Below, in pieces: positions 1 through 8,250 of a stretch of DNA of 44,679 nucleotides. Position 1 is the first letter of the stretch. Each line of letters opens with the position of its first letter. Location of the stretch: NCBI GenBank assembly GCA_964639205.1, contig CAZXCG010000011.1, positions 1 through 44,679 of the forward strand, given 5' to 3'. A model generated the notes under the pieces. The model made no database searches, had not been told where the DNA came from, and saw only the letters and a program-made list of their open reading frames with translations. This stretch comes from CAZXCG01 sp964639205 (GTDB taxonomy: Bacteria; Bacillota; Clostridia; Oscillospirales; Acutalibacteraceae). The position numbers and the translations under genes are program-made.

Positions 1-52
1 CCGACTTCTGCTTTAATAAAATGTGAAAATTTTGAAAATTTTTTGAAAAGCC

Positions 53-81
53 TTGACAAAACCGGAATATAATGGTACAGT
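53..81 (+). promoter_or_regulatory. Predicted sigma-A promoter of the hrcA heat-shock operon
   Basis: A perfect -35 box TTGACA (53-58) is followed after 17 bp by TACAGT (76-81), which is preceded by TG at 73-74 and so forms an extended -10. A TATAAT at 81-86 is an alternative but would need a 22-bp spacer. The CIRCE operator begins 9 bp downstream, so repressor binding would cover the transcription start. Confidence 0.7.
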
Positions 82-90
82 ATAATTAAG

Positions 91-117
91 TTAGCACTCT
101 AACACTGAGAGTGCTAA
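91..117 (+). promoter_or_regulatory. CIRCE operator (HrcA binding site)
   Basis: The inverted repeat TTAGCACTC-N9-GAGTGCTAA matches the CIRCE consensus without mismatch. CIRCE is the known operator of the HrcA repressor, and the first gene downstream encodes HrcA, so the operon is expected to be autorepressed and released on heat stress when HrcA loses GroEL-assisted folding. Confidence 0.97.
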
Positions 118-178
118 AACAAGTCCGGCGCTCCCGGATTGCGGGCGGTGGACTTTGCTGCGAATCAAGGTGAGCAAT

Positions 179-1207
179 ATGCGCTTAGCTTCCAGAAAAG
201 AAATAATCTTGGCGGCTGTTGTGGAAAGCTACATTTTAACCGGCGAGCCTGTCGGCTCCAAAGCTTTACAGGCTGAGTTTGAAATGAACATTTCCTCCGC
301 CACAATCCGCAACGAGCTTGCGGAGCTTACGGCTAACGGCTTCCTTGCGCAGCCGCACACCTCCGCGGGGAGAATTCCCACCGACGCAGGCTACCGCTAT
401 TACGTTGATAATCTTTTAAAAAGCAAGAAGCTTTCCCGGTCGGCAAAGGAACGGATTTCGGCACAGATGGGCAATAATCCGGAATCGCCCGAAAGTATCC
501 TGAAAACAGCTTCCGAGTTAATTGCCGAGGTAACCTCGGCGGTAGCGCTTTCAACAACGCCCGACGGCAGGAGCGCGCGCGTGCATAAGGTAAGCTTCAT
601 TCCTATCGGCAGGCACACTGCCATGGCGGTGCTTGTCACCTCAACAGGCATGGTTAAAACCGGTCTTTTCAGGTGCGAGTTCGTCATAACTCCGGAAATG
701 CTCCGTGTTTTTGATAATGCGCTTAACAAGCAGCTTTCGGGGCTTCCCCTCATTGAGCTTACCCAGCCGTTTATACAGACGCTCGCCGCCTCTTTCGGAG
801 AGCTTGCGCTGTTTATGCCCAACGTGCTTTCGGTAATACAGGAGCTTGCAAGCTCCGCTGCGGTAAGCAGTGTGGAAATTAACGGCAGAATAAATTTACT
901 GTATATGCCTGAGCTCGGACTTGAAAGCGGCATAAACGTTCTTCGTTTTTTAAACGGAGGCAAGGCGGCAAGGTTCCTTATGGATAAGTGCCGGGACAGC
1001 ACGGTGCTTATCGGTACGGAAACGGGAATCCGCGAGCTTTCCTGCATTTCGGTTGTTATGTCGCGTTATGAAGTGTCCGGAAGCAAGGCCGGCGTAATTG
1101 CGGCGCTCGGACCTAAAAGAATCGACTATTCCGCGCTTATTGCGCTTGTTGAATATACAGCAGAGGTTAGCTCAAAGCTTATTGACGAGCTTATTACCGA
1201 AGATTGA
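179..1207 (+). CDS. hrcA: Heat-inducible transcription repressor HrcA
   Basis: HrcA is a cytoplasmic dimeric repressor that binds CIRCE and shuts off chaperone operons. The 342-residue protein has the usual length. The N-terminal winged-helix domain (about residues 1-75) shows the family signatures GEPVGS and a following stretch with SATIRNE and SAGRIPTD. The remainder is the GAF-like and dimerisation region. The ATG at 179 is chosen because AAGGTGA lies 5 nt upstream; an in-frame TTG at 155 has no comparable ribosome binding site. It is the first gene of the hrcA-grpE-dnaK-dnaJ-prmA operon and sits directly behind a CIRCE site. Confidence 0.97.
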   Translation: MRLASRKEIILAAVVESYILTGEPVGSKALQAEFEMNISSATIRNELAELTANGFLAQPHTSAGRIPTDAGYRYYVDNLLKSKKLSRSAKERISAQMGNNPESPESILKTASELIAEVTSAVALSTTPDGRSARVHKVSFIPIGRHTAMAVLVTSTGMVKTGLFRCEFVITPEMLRVFDNALNKQLSGLPLIELTQPFIQTLAASFGELALFMPNVLSVIQELASSAAVSSVEINGRINLLYMPELGLESGINVLRFLNGGKAARFLMDKCRDSTVLIGTETGIRELSCISVVMSRYEVSGSKAGVIAALGPKRIDYSALIALVEYTAEVSSKLIDELITED

Positions 1208-1227
1208 TTTTATCAGGAGATGGAAAA

Positions 1228-1723
1228 ATGGGCAAAAAGAAACAGAATGTAAATCCCGAACCCGAAGAAACCGTGCAGCGGACCGACGCGCAGCCTCAGN
1301 NNNNNNNNNNNNNNNNNNNNNNNNNNNNNNNNNNNNNNNNNNNNNNNNNNNNNNNNNNNNNNNNNNNNNNNNNNNNNNNNNNNNNNNNNNNNNNNNNNNG
1401 CGACCTCAAGAGCCGTTGCCGAAATGCTGCCCGTTGCAGACAGTCTTGATATGGCGATACAAAGCTCAAAGGACGCGCCCGAGCAGTTTTTAAAGGGCTT
1501 GGAGCTTGTGCGCAGTCAGTTTGCCGCGTCGCTTGCGAAGCTCAAAATAGAGTCTTTCGGCGAGGTAGGCGAGGAATTCAGCCCGGAGCTTCATAACGCG
1601 ATTTCAAAAATCGAAAGCGAACAGCTCGGCGAGAACTGCATTTCTCAGGTGTTCCAAAAGGGCTACAAAATAGGCGACAGAGTTATAAGGCACGCCATGG
1701 TGCAGGTTGCCAACTGCGGCTAA
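1228..1723 (+). CDS. grpE: Nucleotide exchange factor GrpE (interrupted by scaffold gap)
   Basis: GrpE releases ADP from DnaK and is a thermosensor in the DnaK cycle. Only the first 24 codons (1228-1299, charged, starting MGKKKQ) and the last 108 codons (1400-1723) are visible; a run of 100 N lies between. The C-terminal part shows the family segment MLPVADSLDMAI and the typical beta-domain ending with QKGYKIGDRVIRHAMV. The two halves are in different reading frames across the N run, so the true gap is not 100 bp. Compared with the usual 180-200 residues, about 50-70 residues are missing. AGGAGA lies 7 nt before the ATG. Position between hrcA and dnaK supports the call. Confidence 0.93.
1300..1399. 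other. Scaffold gap (100 N) inside grpE
   Basis: Exactly 100 N, the conventional placeholder for a gap of unknown size. The reading frame of grpE does not continue across it, so real length modulo 3 differs from 100. The left edge encodes a Glu/Pro/Gln-rich stretch, as expected for the disordered N-terminus of GrpE. Confidence 0.98.
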
Positions 1724-1801
1724 GGCCGTTTGACATATATTAAAAAATTACCGAGAAAATTCAAAAACAATTTTTTGTAAATTTATAGGGAGGAATTTAT
1801 T

Positions 1802-3652
1802 ATGGCAAAGACAATAGGTATAGATTTGGGAACAACGAACTCTTGCGTTGCGGTTATTGAAGGCGGCGAGCCCGTAGTTATTGCAAACGCCGAGGGCGCA
1901 AGAACCACACCGTCGGTTGTTGCTTTTTCAAAGACAGGCGAAAGAATGGTAGGACAGGTGGCAAAGCGTCAGGCGGTTACCAACCCCGACAGGACGGTTT
2001 CGTCAATTAAAAGAGAAATGGGTTCCGCTTATAAGGTAACCATAGACGGCAAATCATATACTCCTCAGGAGATTTCCGCTATGATTCTGCAAAAGCTTAA
2101 AGCGGACGCCGAGGCTTACCTCGGCGAAAAGGTAACGCAGGCCGTTATCACGGTTCCGGCGTATTTTACGGATGCTCAGCGTCAGGCAACCAAGGACGCC
2201 GGCAAAATTGCGGGTCTTGATGTAAAAAGAATCATCAACGAGCCCACTGCGGCAGCCCTCTCTTACGGCGTAGATAAGGAAAAGGATCAGAAGGTTATGG
2301 TTTATGACCTCGGCGGCGGCACCTTCGATGTTTCAATCATCGAAATGGGCGACGGCGTTCAAGAGGTACTTGCAACGGCGGGCAACAACCGTCTCGGCGG
2401 CGACGACTTTGACCAGAGAATCATTAATTGGATGGTTTCTTCCTTTAAAGCTGAAACGGGCGTTGATTTAAGCGCCGACAAAATGGCAATGCAAAGGCTT
2501 AAGGAATCGGCCGAAAAGGCTAAGATAGATCTTTCCGGCATAACCTCGGCAAACATTAATCTGCCGTTTATTACGGCTGACGCTACAGGTCCTAAGCACC
2601 TTGACCTCACTCTCACCCGCGCCAAATTCAACGAGCTTACCGCGGATCTTGTTGAAAGCACAATGGGTCCGGTGAAAAGGGCTTTGCAGGACAGCGGGCT
2701 GAGCATAGGAGAAATCGACAAGGTTCTTATGGTCGGCGGTTCTTCAAGAATTCCCGCTGTTCAGGACGCCGTTAAAAAGTTTATAGGCAAGGAGCCGTTT
2801 AAGGGTATTAACCCCGACGAATGCGTTGCCATCGGCGCGGCTATTCAGGGCGGCGTCCTCGGCGGCGAGGTAGAGGGCTTGCTCCTGCTCGATGTTACTC
2901 CCCTGTCGCTCGGCGTTGAAACAATGGGCGGCGTTATGACAAAAATCATAGACAGAAATACAACCATACCCACCAAAAAGAGCCAGATTTTCTCCACAGC
3001 CACGGACAATCAGACTCAGGTTGAAATCAACGTATTGCAGGGTGAAAGAGAGTTTGCAAGGGACAATAAGCAGCTCGGACTGTTTGCTCTTACGGGCATT
3101 GCGCCCGCAATGAGGGGCGTCCCGCAGATTGAGGTTACTTTTGATATAGACGCAAACGGCATTGTAAACGTTTCGGCTAAGGATCTCGGTACAGGAGCGG
3201 AGCAGAAGATTACAATTTCTTCGTCTTCAAATATGTCTAAGGAAGACATCGATAAAGCGGTTAAAGAAGCTGAACGCTATGCCGCCGAGGATAAAAAGCG
3301 CAGAGAAGAAATCGACGCTAAAAACGAAGCCGAAAATATGGTCTATCAGGCTGAAAAGCTCATAAACGACGGAGCGGACAAAATCCCCGCTGCCGATAAG
3401 TCCGAGCTCGAAACGAAGATTCAGGCTCTTAAGGACGCAATATCCAAGAACGACAAATCCTTTATTGACAGTGCCAAGGAGGATTTGCAGAAGAAGCTCT
3501 ACGATGTTTCGGCAAAGCTGTATCAGCAGGCGGCTCCGCAGCAGGGTGCGGCGCAGCCCGGCCCCGATATGGGAGGCGCGCAGAACGCATCCGGCACCGA
3601 CGGAAATGTTTACGACGCGGACTTTACCGACGTTGACAATAACAACAAATAA
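1802..3652 (+). CDS. dnaK: Molecular chaperone DnaK (Hsp70)
   Basis: DnaK is the ATP-dependent cytoplasmic Hsp70 that binds unfolded peptides with DnaJ and GrpE. The 616 residues have the family length. The nucleotide-binding domain begins with IGIDLGTTNSCVAV and contains DLGGGTFDVS; the interdomain linker and substrate domain include VTPLSLGVETMGG. A Gln/Gly/Pro-rich C-terminal linker ends in an acidic tail (YDADFTDVD). GGGAGGA lies upstream of the ATG. A 216-bp spacer with three hairpins separates it from dnaJ. Confidence 0.99.
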   Translation: MAKTIGIDLGTTNSCVAVIEGGEPVVIANAEGARTTPSVVAFSKTGERMVGQVAKRQAVTNPDRTVSSIKREMGSAYKVTIDGKSYTPQEISAMILQKLKADAEAYLGEKVTQAVITVPAYFTDAQRQATKDAGKIAGLDVKRIINEPTAAALSYGVDKEKDQKVMVYDLGGGTFDVSIIEMGDGVQEVLATAGNNRLGGDDFDQRIINWMVSSFKAETGVDLSADKMAMQRLKESAEKAKIDLSGITSANINLPFITADATGPKHLDLTLTRAKFNELTADLVESTMGPVKRALQDSGLSIGEIDKVLMVGGSSRIPAVQDAVKKFIGKEPFKGINPDECVAIGAAIQGGVLGGEVEGLLLLDVTPLSLGVETMGGVMTKIIDRNTTIPTKKSQIFSTATDNQTQVEINVLQGEREFARDNKQLGLFALTGIAPAMRGVPQIEVTFDIDANGIVNVSAKDLGTGAEQKITISSSSNMSKEDIDKAVKEAERYAAEDKKRREEIDAKNEAENMVYQAEKLINDGADKIPAADKSELETKIQALKDAISKNDKSFIDSAKEDLQKKLYDVSAKLYQQAAPQQGAAQPGPDMGGAQNASGTDGNVYDADFTDVDNNNK

Positions 3653-3665
3653 TAATCGGCTTAGG

Positions 3666-3825
3666 CGGGCGGAAAACAGCCGCCCGGACTTAGGCGGTAA
3701 AGGCGGCAGACTCCTGCCGCCTTTACCGCGGTTTAATCGGAGCGCCGAGAAAGCCTGCATTGGTTTTTGATTTACGTGCTGCTCCGACTGAAATAACGAA
3801 TGTTTCCCGCCGAATCTCAGGCGGG
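3666..3825 (+). other. Three consecutive RNA hairpins between dnaK and dnaJ
   Basis: Three inverted repeats fill the 216-bp spacer: CGGGCGG (3666-3672) with CCGCCCG (3680-3686); a perfect 16-bp stem 3694-3709 with 3714-3729 and a 4-nt loop; and CCCGCC (3806-3811) with GGCGGG (3820-3825). None is followed by a clear run of T, so they look more like stabilisers, processing sites or weak attenuators than full Rho-independent terminators. No promoter was recognised between them and dnaJ. Confidence 0.7.
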
Positions 3826-3868
3826 TCGTCATCGCATAAGTTTTAGGTTAAATCAAGGGTGATGGATT

Positions 3869-5017
3869 TTGGCAGATAAAAGAGATTTTTATGAAGTACT
3901 CGGCGTGCAGAAGGGGGCGTCCGAAGACGAAATAAAAAAAGCGTATCGCAAGCAGGCAAAGCTGTACCACCCCGACCTGCATCCGGGCGATAAAGAGGCA
4001 GAGGCAAAATTCAAGGAAATCAACGAGGCTTACGAGGTTCTTTCCGACAGCGGCAAACGCGCCCGCTACGACCAGTTCGGTCACGCCGGAGTAGATCCGA
4101 ATTTCGGCGCAGGCGCCGCCGGAGGAAGTCCGTTTGGTCAAGACATAGATTTAGGCGATATTTTCAACAGCGTGTTCGGCGGCTTCGGCGGCTTCGGCGG
4201 CAGAAGAAGCGCCAATCCGAACGCACCGCGTCGGGGTTCGGATGTTGAGACCGCCGTTACCGTAACATTTGAAGAAGCGGCAAAGGGCTGCAGAAAAAGC
4301 GTAAACTATCAAAATGTTTCCAATTGTGAGGATTGCGGCGGTACGGGCGCGCAAAAAGGAACCTCGCCGAAAACCTGTCATACATGCGGAGGCAGCGGGC
4401 AGGTTGTTATAAACCAGCGAACTCCTTTCGGAACGGTTCAAACCAGCAGAACCTGCGATACCTGCCGCGGTAAGGGCAAGATTGTAGACAATCCGTGCCG
4501 CAAGTGCAACGGCACGGGGAAGGTCAGAACCAACAGAACAGTGGAGGTTAGCATCCCGGCGGGAATAAACAGCGATCAGGTGCTTAACGTTTCCGGCAGA
4601 GGAAACAGCGGGACAAACGGCGGACCGTCCGGCGACTTGCACGTTTATGTAAAGGTGCGTCCGCACCCTATATTCGAGCGCCGCGGAGACGACGTTTGGT
4701 GCGAGATTCCCATCACTTTCGCGCAGGCGGCGCTGGGTGCCGAAATTACCGTCCCCACACTTTACGGCAAGGTCAGCTACAGCCTGCACGAGGGAACCCA
4801 GCCCGGAGATGTTTTTAAGCTTAAGGGCAAGGGAATTCAGCGCCTCGGCGGCAGGGGCATAGGCGACCAGTACGTCAGAGTTATTATTGAGGTTCCCAAA
4901 AATCTTACGCAAAAGCAAAAGGATATTATCCGTCAGTTTGAGGGCGAAACCGGCGACAAAAACTACGGAAAACGCAGGAGCTTTTTTGAAAAGCTCAAGA
5001 CCTTTTTTGACGATTAA
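3869..5017 (+). CDS. dnaJ: Chaperone protein DnaJ (Hsp40)
   Basis: DnaJ delivers substrates to DnaK and stimulates its ATPase. The 382-residue protein has all class A parts: J domain (1-70) with HPD at 34-36, a Gly/Phe-rich region (about 75-115), four zinc-binding CxxCxGxG repeats (CEDCGGTG, CHTCGGSG, CDTCRGKG, CRKCNGTG, roughly 145-220) and two C-terminal beta domains. The start is a TTG at 3869 with AAGGGTGA 6 nt upstream; the ATG at 3862 is out of frame. prmA follows after 21 nt. Confidence 0.98.
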   Translation: MADKRDFYEVLGVQKGASEDEIKKAYRKQAKLYHPDLHPGDKEAEAKFKEINEAYEVLSDSGKRARYDQFGHAGVDPNFGAGAAGGSPFGQDIDLGDIFNSVFGGFGGFGGRRSANPNAPRRGSDVETAVTVTFEEAAKGCRKSVNYQNVSNCEDCGGTGAQKGTSPKTCHTCGGSGQVVINQRTPFGTVQTSRTCDTCRGKGKIVDNPCRKCNGTGKVRTNRTVEVSIPAGINSDQVLNVSGRGNSGTNGGPSGDLHVYVKVRPHPIFERRGDDVWCEIPITFAQAALGAEITVPTLYGKVSYSLHEGTQPGDVFKLKGKGIQRLGGRGIGDQYVRVIIEVPKNLTQKQKDIIRQFEGETGDKNYGKRRSFFEKLKTFFDD

Positions 5018-5038
5018 TTTACAGACCGGAGCAGTAAT

Positions 5039-5956
5039 ATGGAATGGACGGAAATCACTGTTACAGTAAAACCGGAAGACGTGGACAAAGCGGGCAATAT
5101 AGCTCATATGGTGGCGCGGTACGGCATATATATTGAGGACTACACCGCCCTTGAGGAGCAGGTTCGCCAAATAGCTCATATAGACTTGATAGACGAACAG
5201 CTCCTTGCAAAGGACAGAACCAAGGCGCTTGTACACGTTTATATAAGTCCTGAGGAAAATCCCGCGGAAGCGGCCGCGTTTCTTTCCGAGCGTTACCGCG
5301 CGGAGGGCATAGAACATTCAATAAACGCGGCAAGCTGCCAGGAAGAGGACTGGCTGAATAACTGGCGGCAGTATTTTAATCCGCTCCCCGTCGGCGAAAA
5401 GCTGCTTATCCGCCCAACATGGCGCGAAAATTACGACGCGGGCGGCAGGACGGTTATAAATATTGATCCGGGGCTTGCTTTCGGAACCGGCGGGCATGAA
5501 ACAACACGTTTATGCCTGAAAATGCTTGAACGCTGTATAACTCCCGGATGCAGTATGCTTGACGTCGGCTGCGGCAGCGGAATTCTTGCCGTGGCGTCAC
5601 TCCTGCTCGGCGCGGGAAGCGCTTTCGGCGTTGATATTGATTCAACCGCGGTGAAAGTTGCAAACGAAAACGCCGCGCTTAACGGAGTTTCGGAGCGATT
5701 CAAGGCTGTCTGCGGCAACTTGACCGACCAAGTCGATGGCAGCTATGACGTTATAGCCGCCAATATTGTCGCAGACGCCGTAATCTTGCTTTCAAAGGAT
5801 GTTAAAAGGTTTTTAAAGCCCGACGGCGTGTATATAATGAGCGGAATTATAGACGTTAGACAGTCGGATGTGCTTGAAGCTGTAAAGGACGATTTTGAAG
5901 TCACCGGTATATATCCCGAAAACGGCTGGGTGTGCATTACCGCAAAAGCAAAATAA
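5039..5956 (+). CDS. prmA: Ribosomal protein L11 methyltransferase PrmA
   Basis: PrmA trimethylates ribosomal protein L11 using S-adenosylmethionine. The 305-residue protein has an N-terminal substrate-recognition region, then DPGLAFGTGGHETT and the SAM-binding LDVGCGSGIL typical of the family, followed by a class I methyltransferase fold containing AANIVAD. Linkage of prmA to dnaJ is common in Firmicutes. GGAG lies 7 nt before the ATG. Probably the last gene of the heat-shock transcript. Confidence 0.96.
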   Translation: MEWTEITVTVKPEDVDKAGNIAHMVARYGIYIEDYTALEEQVRQIAHIDLIDEQLLAKDRTKALVHVYISPEENPAEAAAFLSERYRAEGIEHSINAASCQEEDWLNNWRQYFNPLPVGEKLLIRPTWRENYDAGGRTVINIDPGLAFGTGGHETTRLCLKMLERCITPGCSMLDVGCGSGILAVASLLLGAGSAFGVDIDSTAVKVANENAALNGVSERFKAVCGNLTDQVDGSYDVIAANIVADAVILLSKDVKRFLKPDGVYIMSGIIDVRQSDVLEAVKDDFEVTGIYPENGWVCITAKAK

Positions 5957-6051
5957 ATTTACACACACATAGTTAAAAGCCGTCAAATTTCTGTCACATA
6001 AGCTTTTTAAAATAAAAATAAATATGATATGTAATTTCGGAGGTTTGTCTT

Positions 6052-6726
6052 ATGAAAAAGTCCAATAAAACCGAAAAGCTTAACCTGCTTTTTTCCGCTT
6101 TCCTTATTATTGCGTTTGTTGTGTGCGGGTATTTCTTCTCAGAGCTTGCATTAACTCTTGCAAGCCCGTGGAATGCGGTTGTGGGCGCTCTTATCTTTGT
6201 TTTGTTCGGTCTGTTTTTGTTTTATGCCACAAGAGTGGGCGACGGCAAACAAATTTTCCGCTTCAGCGCTTCCTCGCTGATTCTCGTTTTGCTGCCTTCT
6301 CTGTACATTATCTTGGCGTCGATGGTTTCTTCGCTGCCTTTATATGAGCAGATCTCCGGCAATTCTGTTGTTTCGGCGCTCGCAGGCGTTGCCTTCGGCT
6401 ACGGCTTGCCGTATACATTCATCAGCGGCTTTGAATTAAAAACGGAAGATGAAGAAGATGAATTTAAAGCCGGAGAAAGTGAAGAAAGTGAAACTGAAAA
6501 TCCGACCGAGAACGGCGAAGAAACCGAAGCCGAGCAAACCGGTGAGGAGGATTCAAATCCCGAATCCGCTGAAGATGAGCAACCGGAAGACGGCTCAACG
6601 GAACCGGAAATTTCGGAGGATTCGGAGGATAAGAATAATTTGCAAAATACCGGCGAGGCTAATGATGATTCTCTGCCGAATGAAAGCGCGCAGGAAGAAC
6701 CCGCCGAACAGAATACGCAGGAGTAA
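6052..6726 (+). CDS. Membrane protein with highly acidic C-terminal tail, unknown function
   Basis: No family was recognised. Residues 1-135 contain about four hydrophobic segments (near 11-32, 36-60, 75-95 and 104-125) with a basic N-terminus. Residues from about 128 to 224 form a low-complexity tail dominated by Glu, Asp, Ser, Pro, Asn and Thr with almost no hydrophobic residues, expected to be disordered. CGGAGG lies upstream of the ATG. It stands alone between prmA and the mrp-like gene and is probably its own transcription unit. The membrane part suggests a small transport or stress protein, but nothing seen assigns a role. Confidence 0.8.
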   Translation: MKKSNKTEKLNLLFSAFLIIAFVVCGYFFSELALTLASPWNAVVGALIFVLFGLFLFYATRVGDGKQIFRFSASSLILVLLPSLYIILASMVSSLPLYEQISGNSVVSALAGVAFGYGLPYTFISGFELKTEDEEDEFKAGESEESETENPTENGEETEAEQTGEEDSNPESAEDEQPEDGSTEPEISEDSEDKNNLQNTGEANDDSLPNESAQEEPAEQNTQE

Positions 6727-6777
6727 ATACTCCCTTTAAACAGGAGCGCGGCTCCGGCAAGCCCGCCTGAAACGGAA

Positions 6778-6820
6778 CCCGCCGCTTTCAATAAGTTAAT
6801 ATCAAGTTAATATCGGCGGG
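6778..6820 (+). other. Hairpin enclosing a tandem 11-bp direct repeat upstream of the mrp-like gene
   Basis: CCCGCCG (6778-6784) pairs with CGGCGGG (6814-6820). The loop carries AAGTTAATATC twice head-to-tail (6793-6803 and 6804-6814). No run of T follows, so it is not a standard terminator. The repeat period of 11 bp is that of an OmpR-type activator site, but this is only suggestive. Confidence 0.55.
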
Positions 6821-6871
6821 TAAGGTTATATAGATTTATTTAATATTTGAAACGGAATGGAGAAATAACAG

Positions 6872-7696
6872 ATGGGTTGTACTCATGATTGCTCGAGCTG
6901 TTCTGCAAGCTGCGCTTCCTCCGGGGACGCGCCCGAAAGTTTTGTAGAAAAGCTCAACGATGTAAGCTCTGTAAAAAAGGTTATAGGCGTTATCTCGGGC
7001 AAGGGGGGCGTCGGCAAGAGCCTCGTTACCTCAATGCTCGCCGTAACAATGAACCGCCGCGGCTATAAAACAGCCGTGCTTGACGCAGACATAACGGGTC
7101 CGTCGATTCCAAAGGCTTTCGGAATAAAGCAGAAGTGTATGGGAAACGACTTCGGTATTATTCCGGCCGAAAGCAAAACCGGCATAGATATAATGTCGGT
7201 AAATCTTCTGCTCCCTAACGAAACCGACCCCGTTGTATGGCGGGGACCGGTTATTGCAAGCACCGTAAAGCAGTTTTGGACCGATGTAATTTGGAAGGAC
7301 ATTGACTATATGTTTGTCGATATGCCTCCGGGAACCGGAGACGTTCCCCTGACGGTTTTCCAAAGTATTCCGCTTGACGGGGTTATAATTGTCACTTCTC
7401 CGCAGGAGCTTGTTTCCATGATAGTGGAAAAGGCCGTTAAAATGGCGGATATGATGAATATCCCCATACTTGGGATTATTGAAAATATGAGCTATTTTGA
7501 ATGTCCCGACTGTAAAAAGCGCTTCAGCGTTTTCGGTGAAAGCCACATAGACAGCATCGCCGCCGAGCACGGCACTCAGGTTCTTGCAAAGCTGCCCGTA
7601 AATACGGAGCTTGCAAAATGCGTAGATACCGGAACCGTTGAGCTTTTTGTCGGAGATTATGCGGAAAAAGCCGCCGATAAAATTGAATCTTTATGA
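6872..7696 (+). CDS. Mrp/NBP35-family Fe-S cluster carrier ATPase
   Basis: This family of deviant-Walker P-loop ATPases (ApbC/Mrp) binds and transfers iron-sulfur clusters in the cytoplasm. The 274-residue protein has the deviant Walker A SGKGGVGKS (residues 42-50), a DMPPGTGD segment typical of Mrp, and a C-terminal CPDC (Cys211, Cys214) that is the known bridging cluster site. A short N-terminal extension carries four cysteines (3, 7, 10, 14), as in NBP35-like members. GGAGA precedes the ATG. A good terminator follows, so it is probably monocistronic. Confidence 0.93.
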   Translation: MGCTHDCSSCSASCASSGDAPESFVEKLNDVSSVKKVIGVISGKGGVGKSLVTSMLAVTMNRRGYKTAVLDADITGPSIPKAFGIKQKCMGNDFGIIPAESKTGIDIMSVNLLLPNETDPVVWRGPVIASTVKQFWTDVIWKDIDYMFVDMPPGTGDVPLTVFQSIPLDGVIIVTSPQELVSMIVEKAVKMADMMNIPILGIIENMSYFECPDCKKRFSVFGESHIDSIAAEHGTQVLAKLPVNTELAKCVDTGTVELFVGDYAEKAADKIESL

Positions 7697-7708
7697 CGTG
7701 TTAATTTT

Positions 7709-7748
7709 AAGAGGGAAACGGTTATTAAAAATCGCTCCCTCTTTTTTT
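7709..7748 (+). terminator. Rho-independent terminator after the mrp-like gene
   Basis: AGAGGGA (7710-7716) pairs with TCCCTCT (7736-7742) and is followed directly by a run of T (7742-7748). It ends the mrp-like transcript just before the next promoter. Confidence 0.8.
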
Positions 7749-7756
7749 GAAAAAGA

Positions 7757-7785
7757 TTGCAAAGGCGGAAGCTTTTTGCTATAAT
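7757..7785 (+). promoter_or_regulatory. Predicted sigma-A promoter of the MIF-like/trmB unit
   Basis: TTGCAA (7757-7762), 17-bp spacer, TATAAT (7780-7785), with TG at 7777-7778 giving an extended -10. It lies just behind the preceding terminator and 75 bp before the MIF-like start. Confidence 0.75.
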
Positions 7786-7860
7786 AAAGCTGTTAAGGCG
7801 CGTTTTAAGAGGTTTAACGCGCAAAACCTTTTGATTTTATTTTTAATGAGGAGAATCATT

Positions 7861-8205
7861 ATGCCTTTTATAAATTCACGGGTAAGCGTTCCTATGAACG
7901 AAGCGCAGAGAGAGTCTTTAAAGAAAAAGCTCGGGCAGGCTATTTCAATTATCCCCGGCAAGTCCGAAAACTGGCTGATGATAGAATTTGCGGATAACTG
8001 TGACCTGTGCTTTAAAGGAGACAGGTCGATTCCCGCGGCATTTGTGGAAATCAAGGTATTCGGCGCCGTGCCACGCAGTTGTATTGACGAGATGACAAAA
8101 ACCGTATGCAATATTTACGAAACGGATTTGGGCATAAAAAAAGACCGCATTTATATAAAATATGAAGAAGCGGACAAATGGGGCTGGAACGGTACGAATT
8201 TTTAA
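7861..8205 (+). CDS. MIF/phenylpyruvate tautomerase-related protein
   Basis: This 114-residue protein belongs to the macrophage migration inhibitory factor (MIF) branch of the tautomerase superfamily. It keeps the N-terminal MPFI context with Pro2, which becomes the catalytic Pro1 once Met is removed, the overall length of about 115, and the C-terminal signature WGWNGTNF that corresponds to the GWN-S-TF end of animal MIF. AGGAGA lies 6 nt before the ATG at 7861; an upstream in-frame extension is ignored because this ribosome binding site and the Pro rule decide the start. It has a CxxC at residues 47-50, but in a different alignment register from the redox CxxC of human MIF. It is co-directional with trmB. 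The physiological substrate is unknown. Confidence 0.9.
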   Translation: MPFINSRVSVPMNEAQRESLKKKLGQAISIIPGKSENWLMIEFADNCDLCFKGDRSIPAAFVEIKVFGAVPRSCIDEMTKTVCNIYETDLGIKKDRIYIKYEEADKWGWNGTNF

Positions 8206-8250
8206 AATATTTTCCGAAAACAGTGACAAAACGGTAAAAACGGTGACAAG

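Noticed and set aside
4151..5317. Long minus-strand open frame (388 codons) opposite dnaJ and prmA
   Set aside because: Its product is low-complexity and has no recognisable domain, and it lies fully opposite two certain genes; it arises from codon bias.
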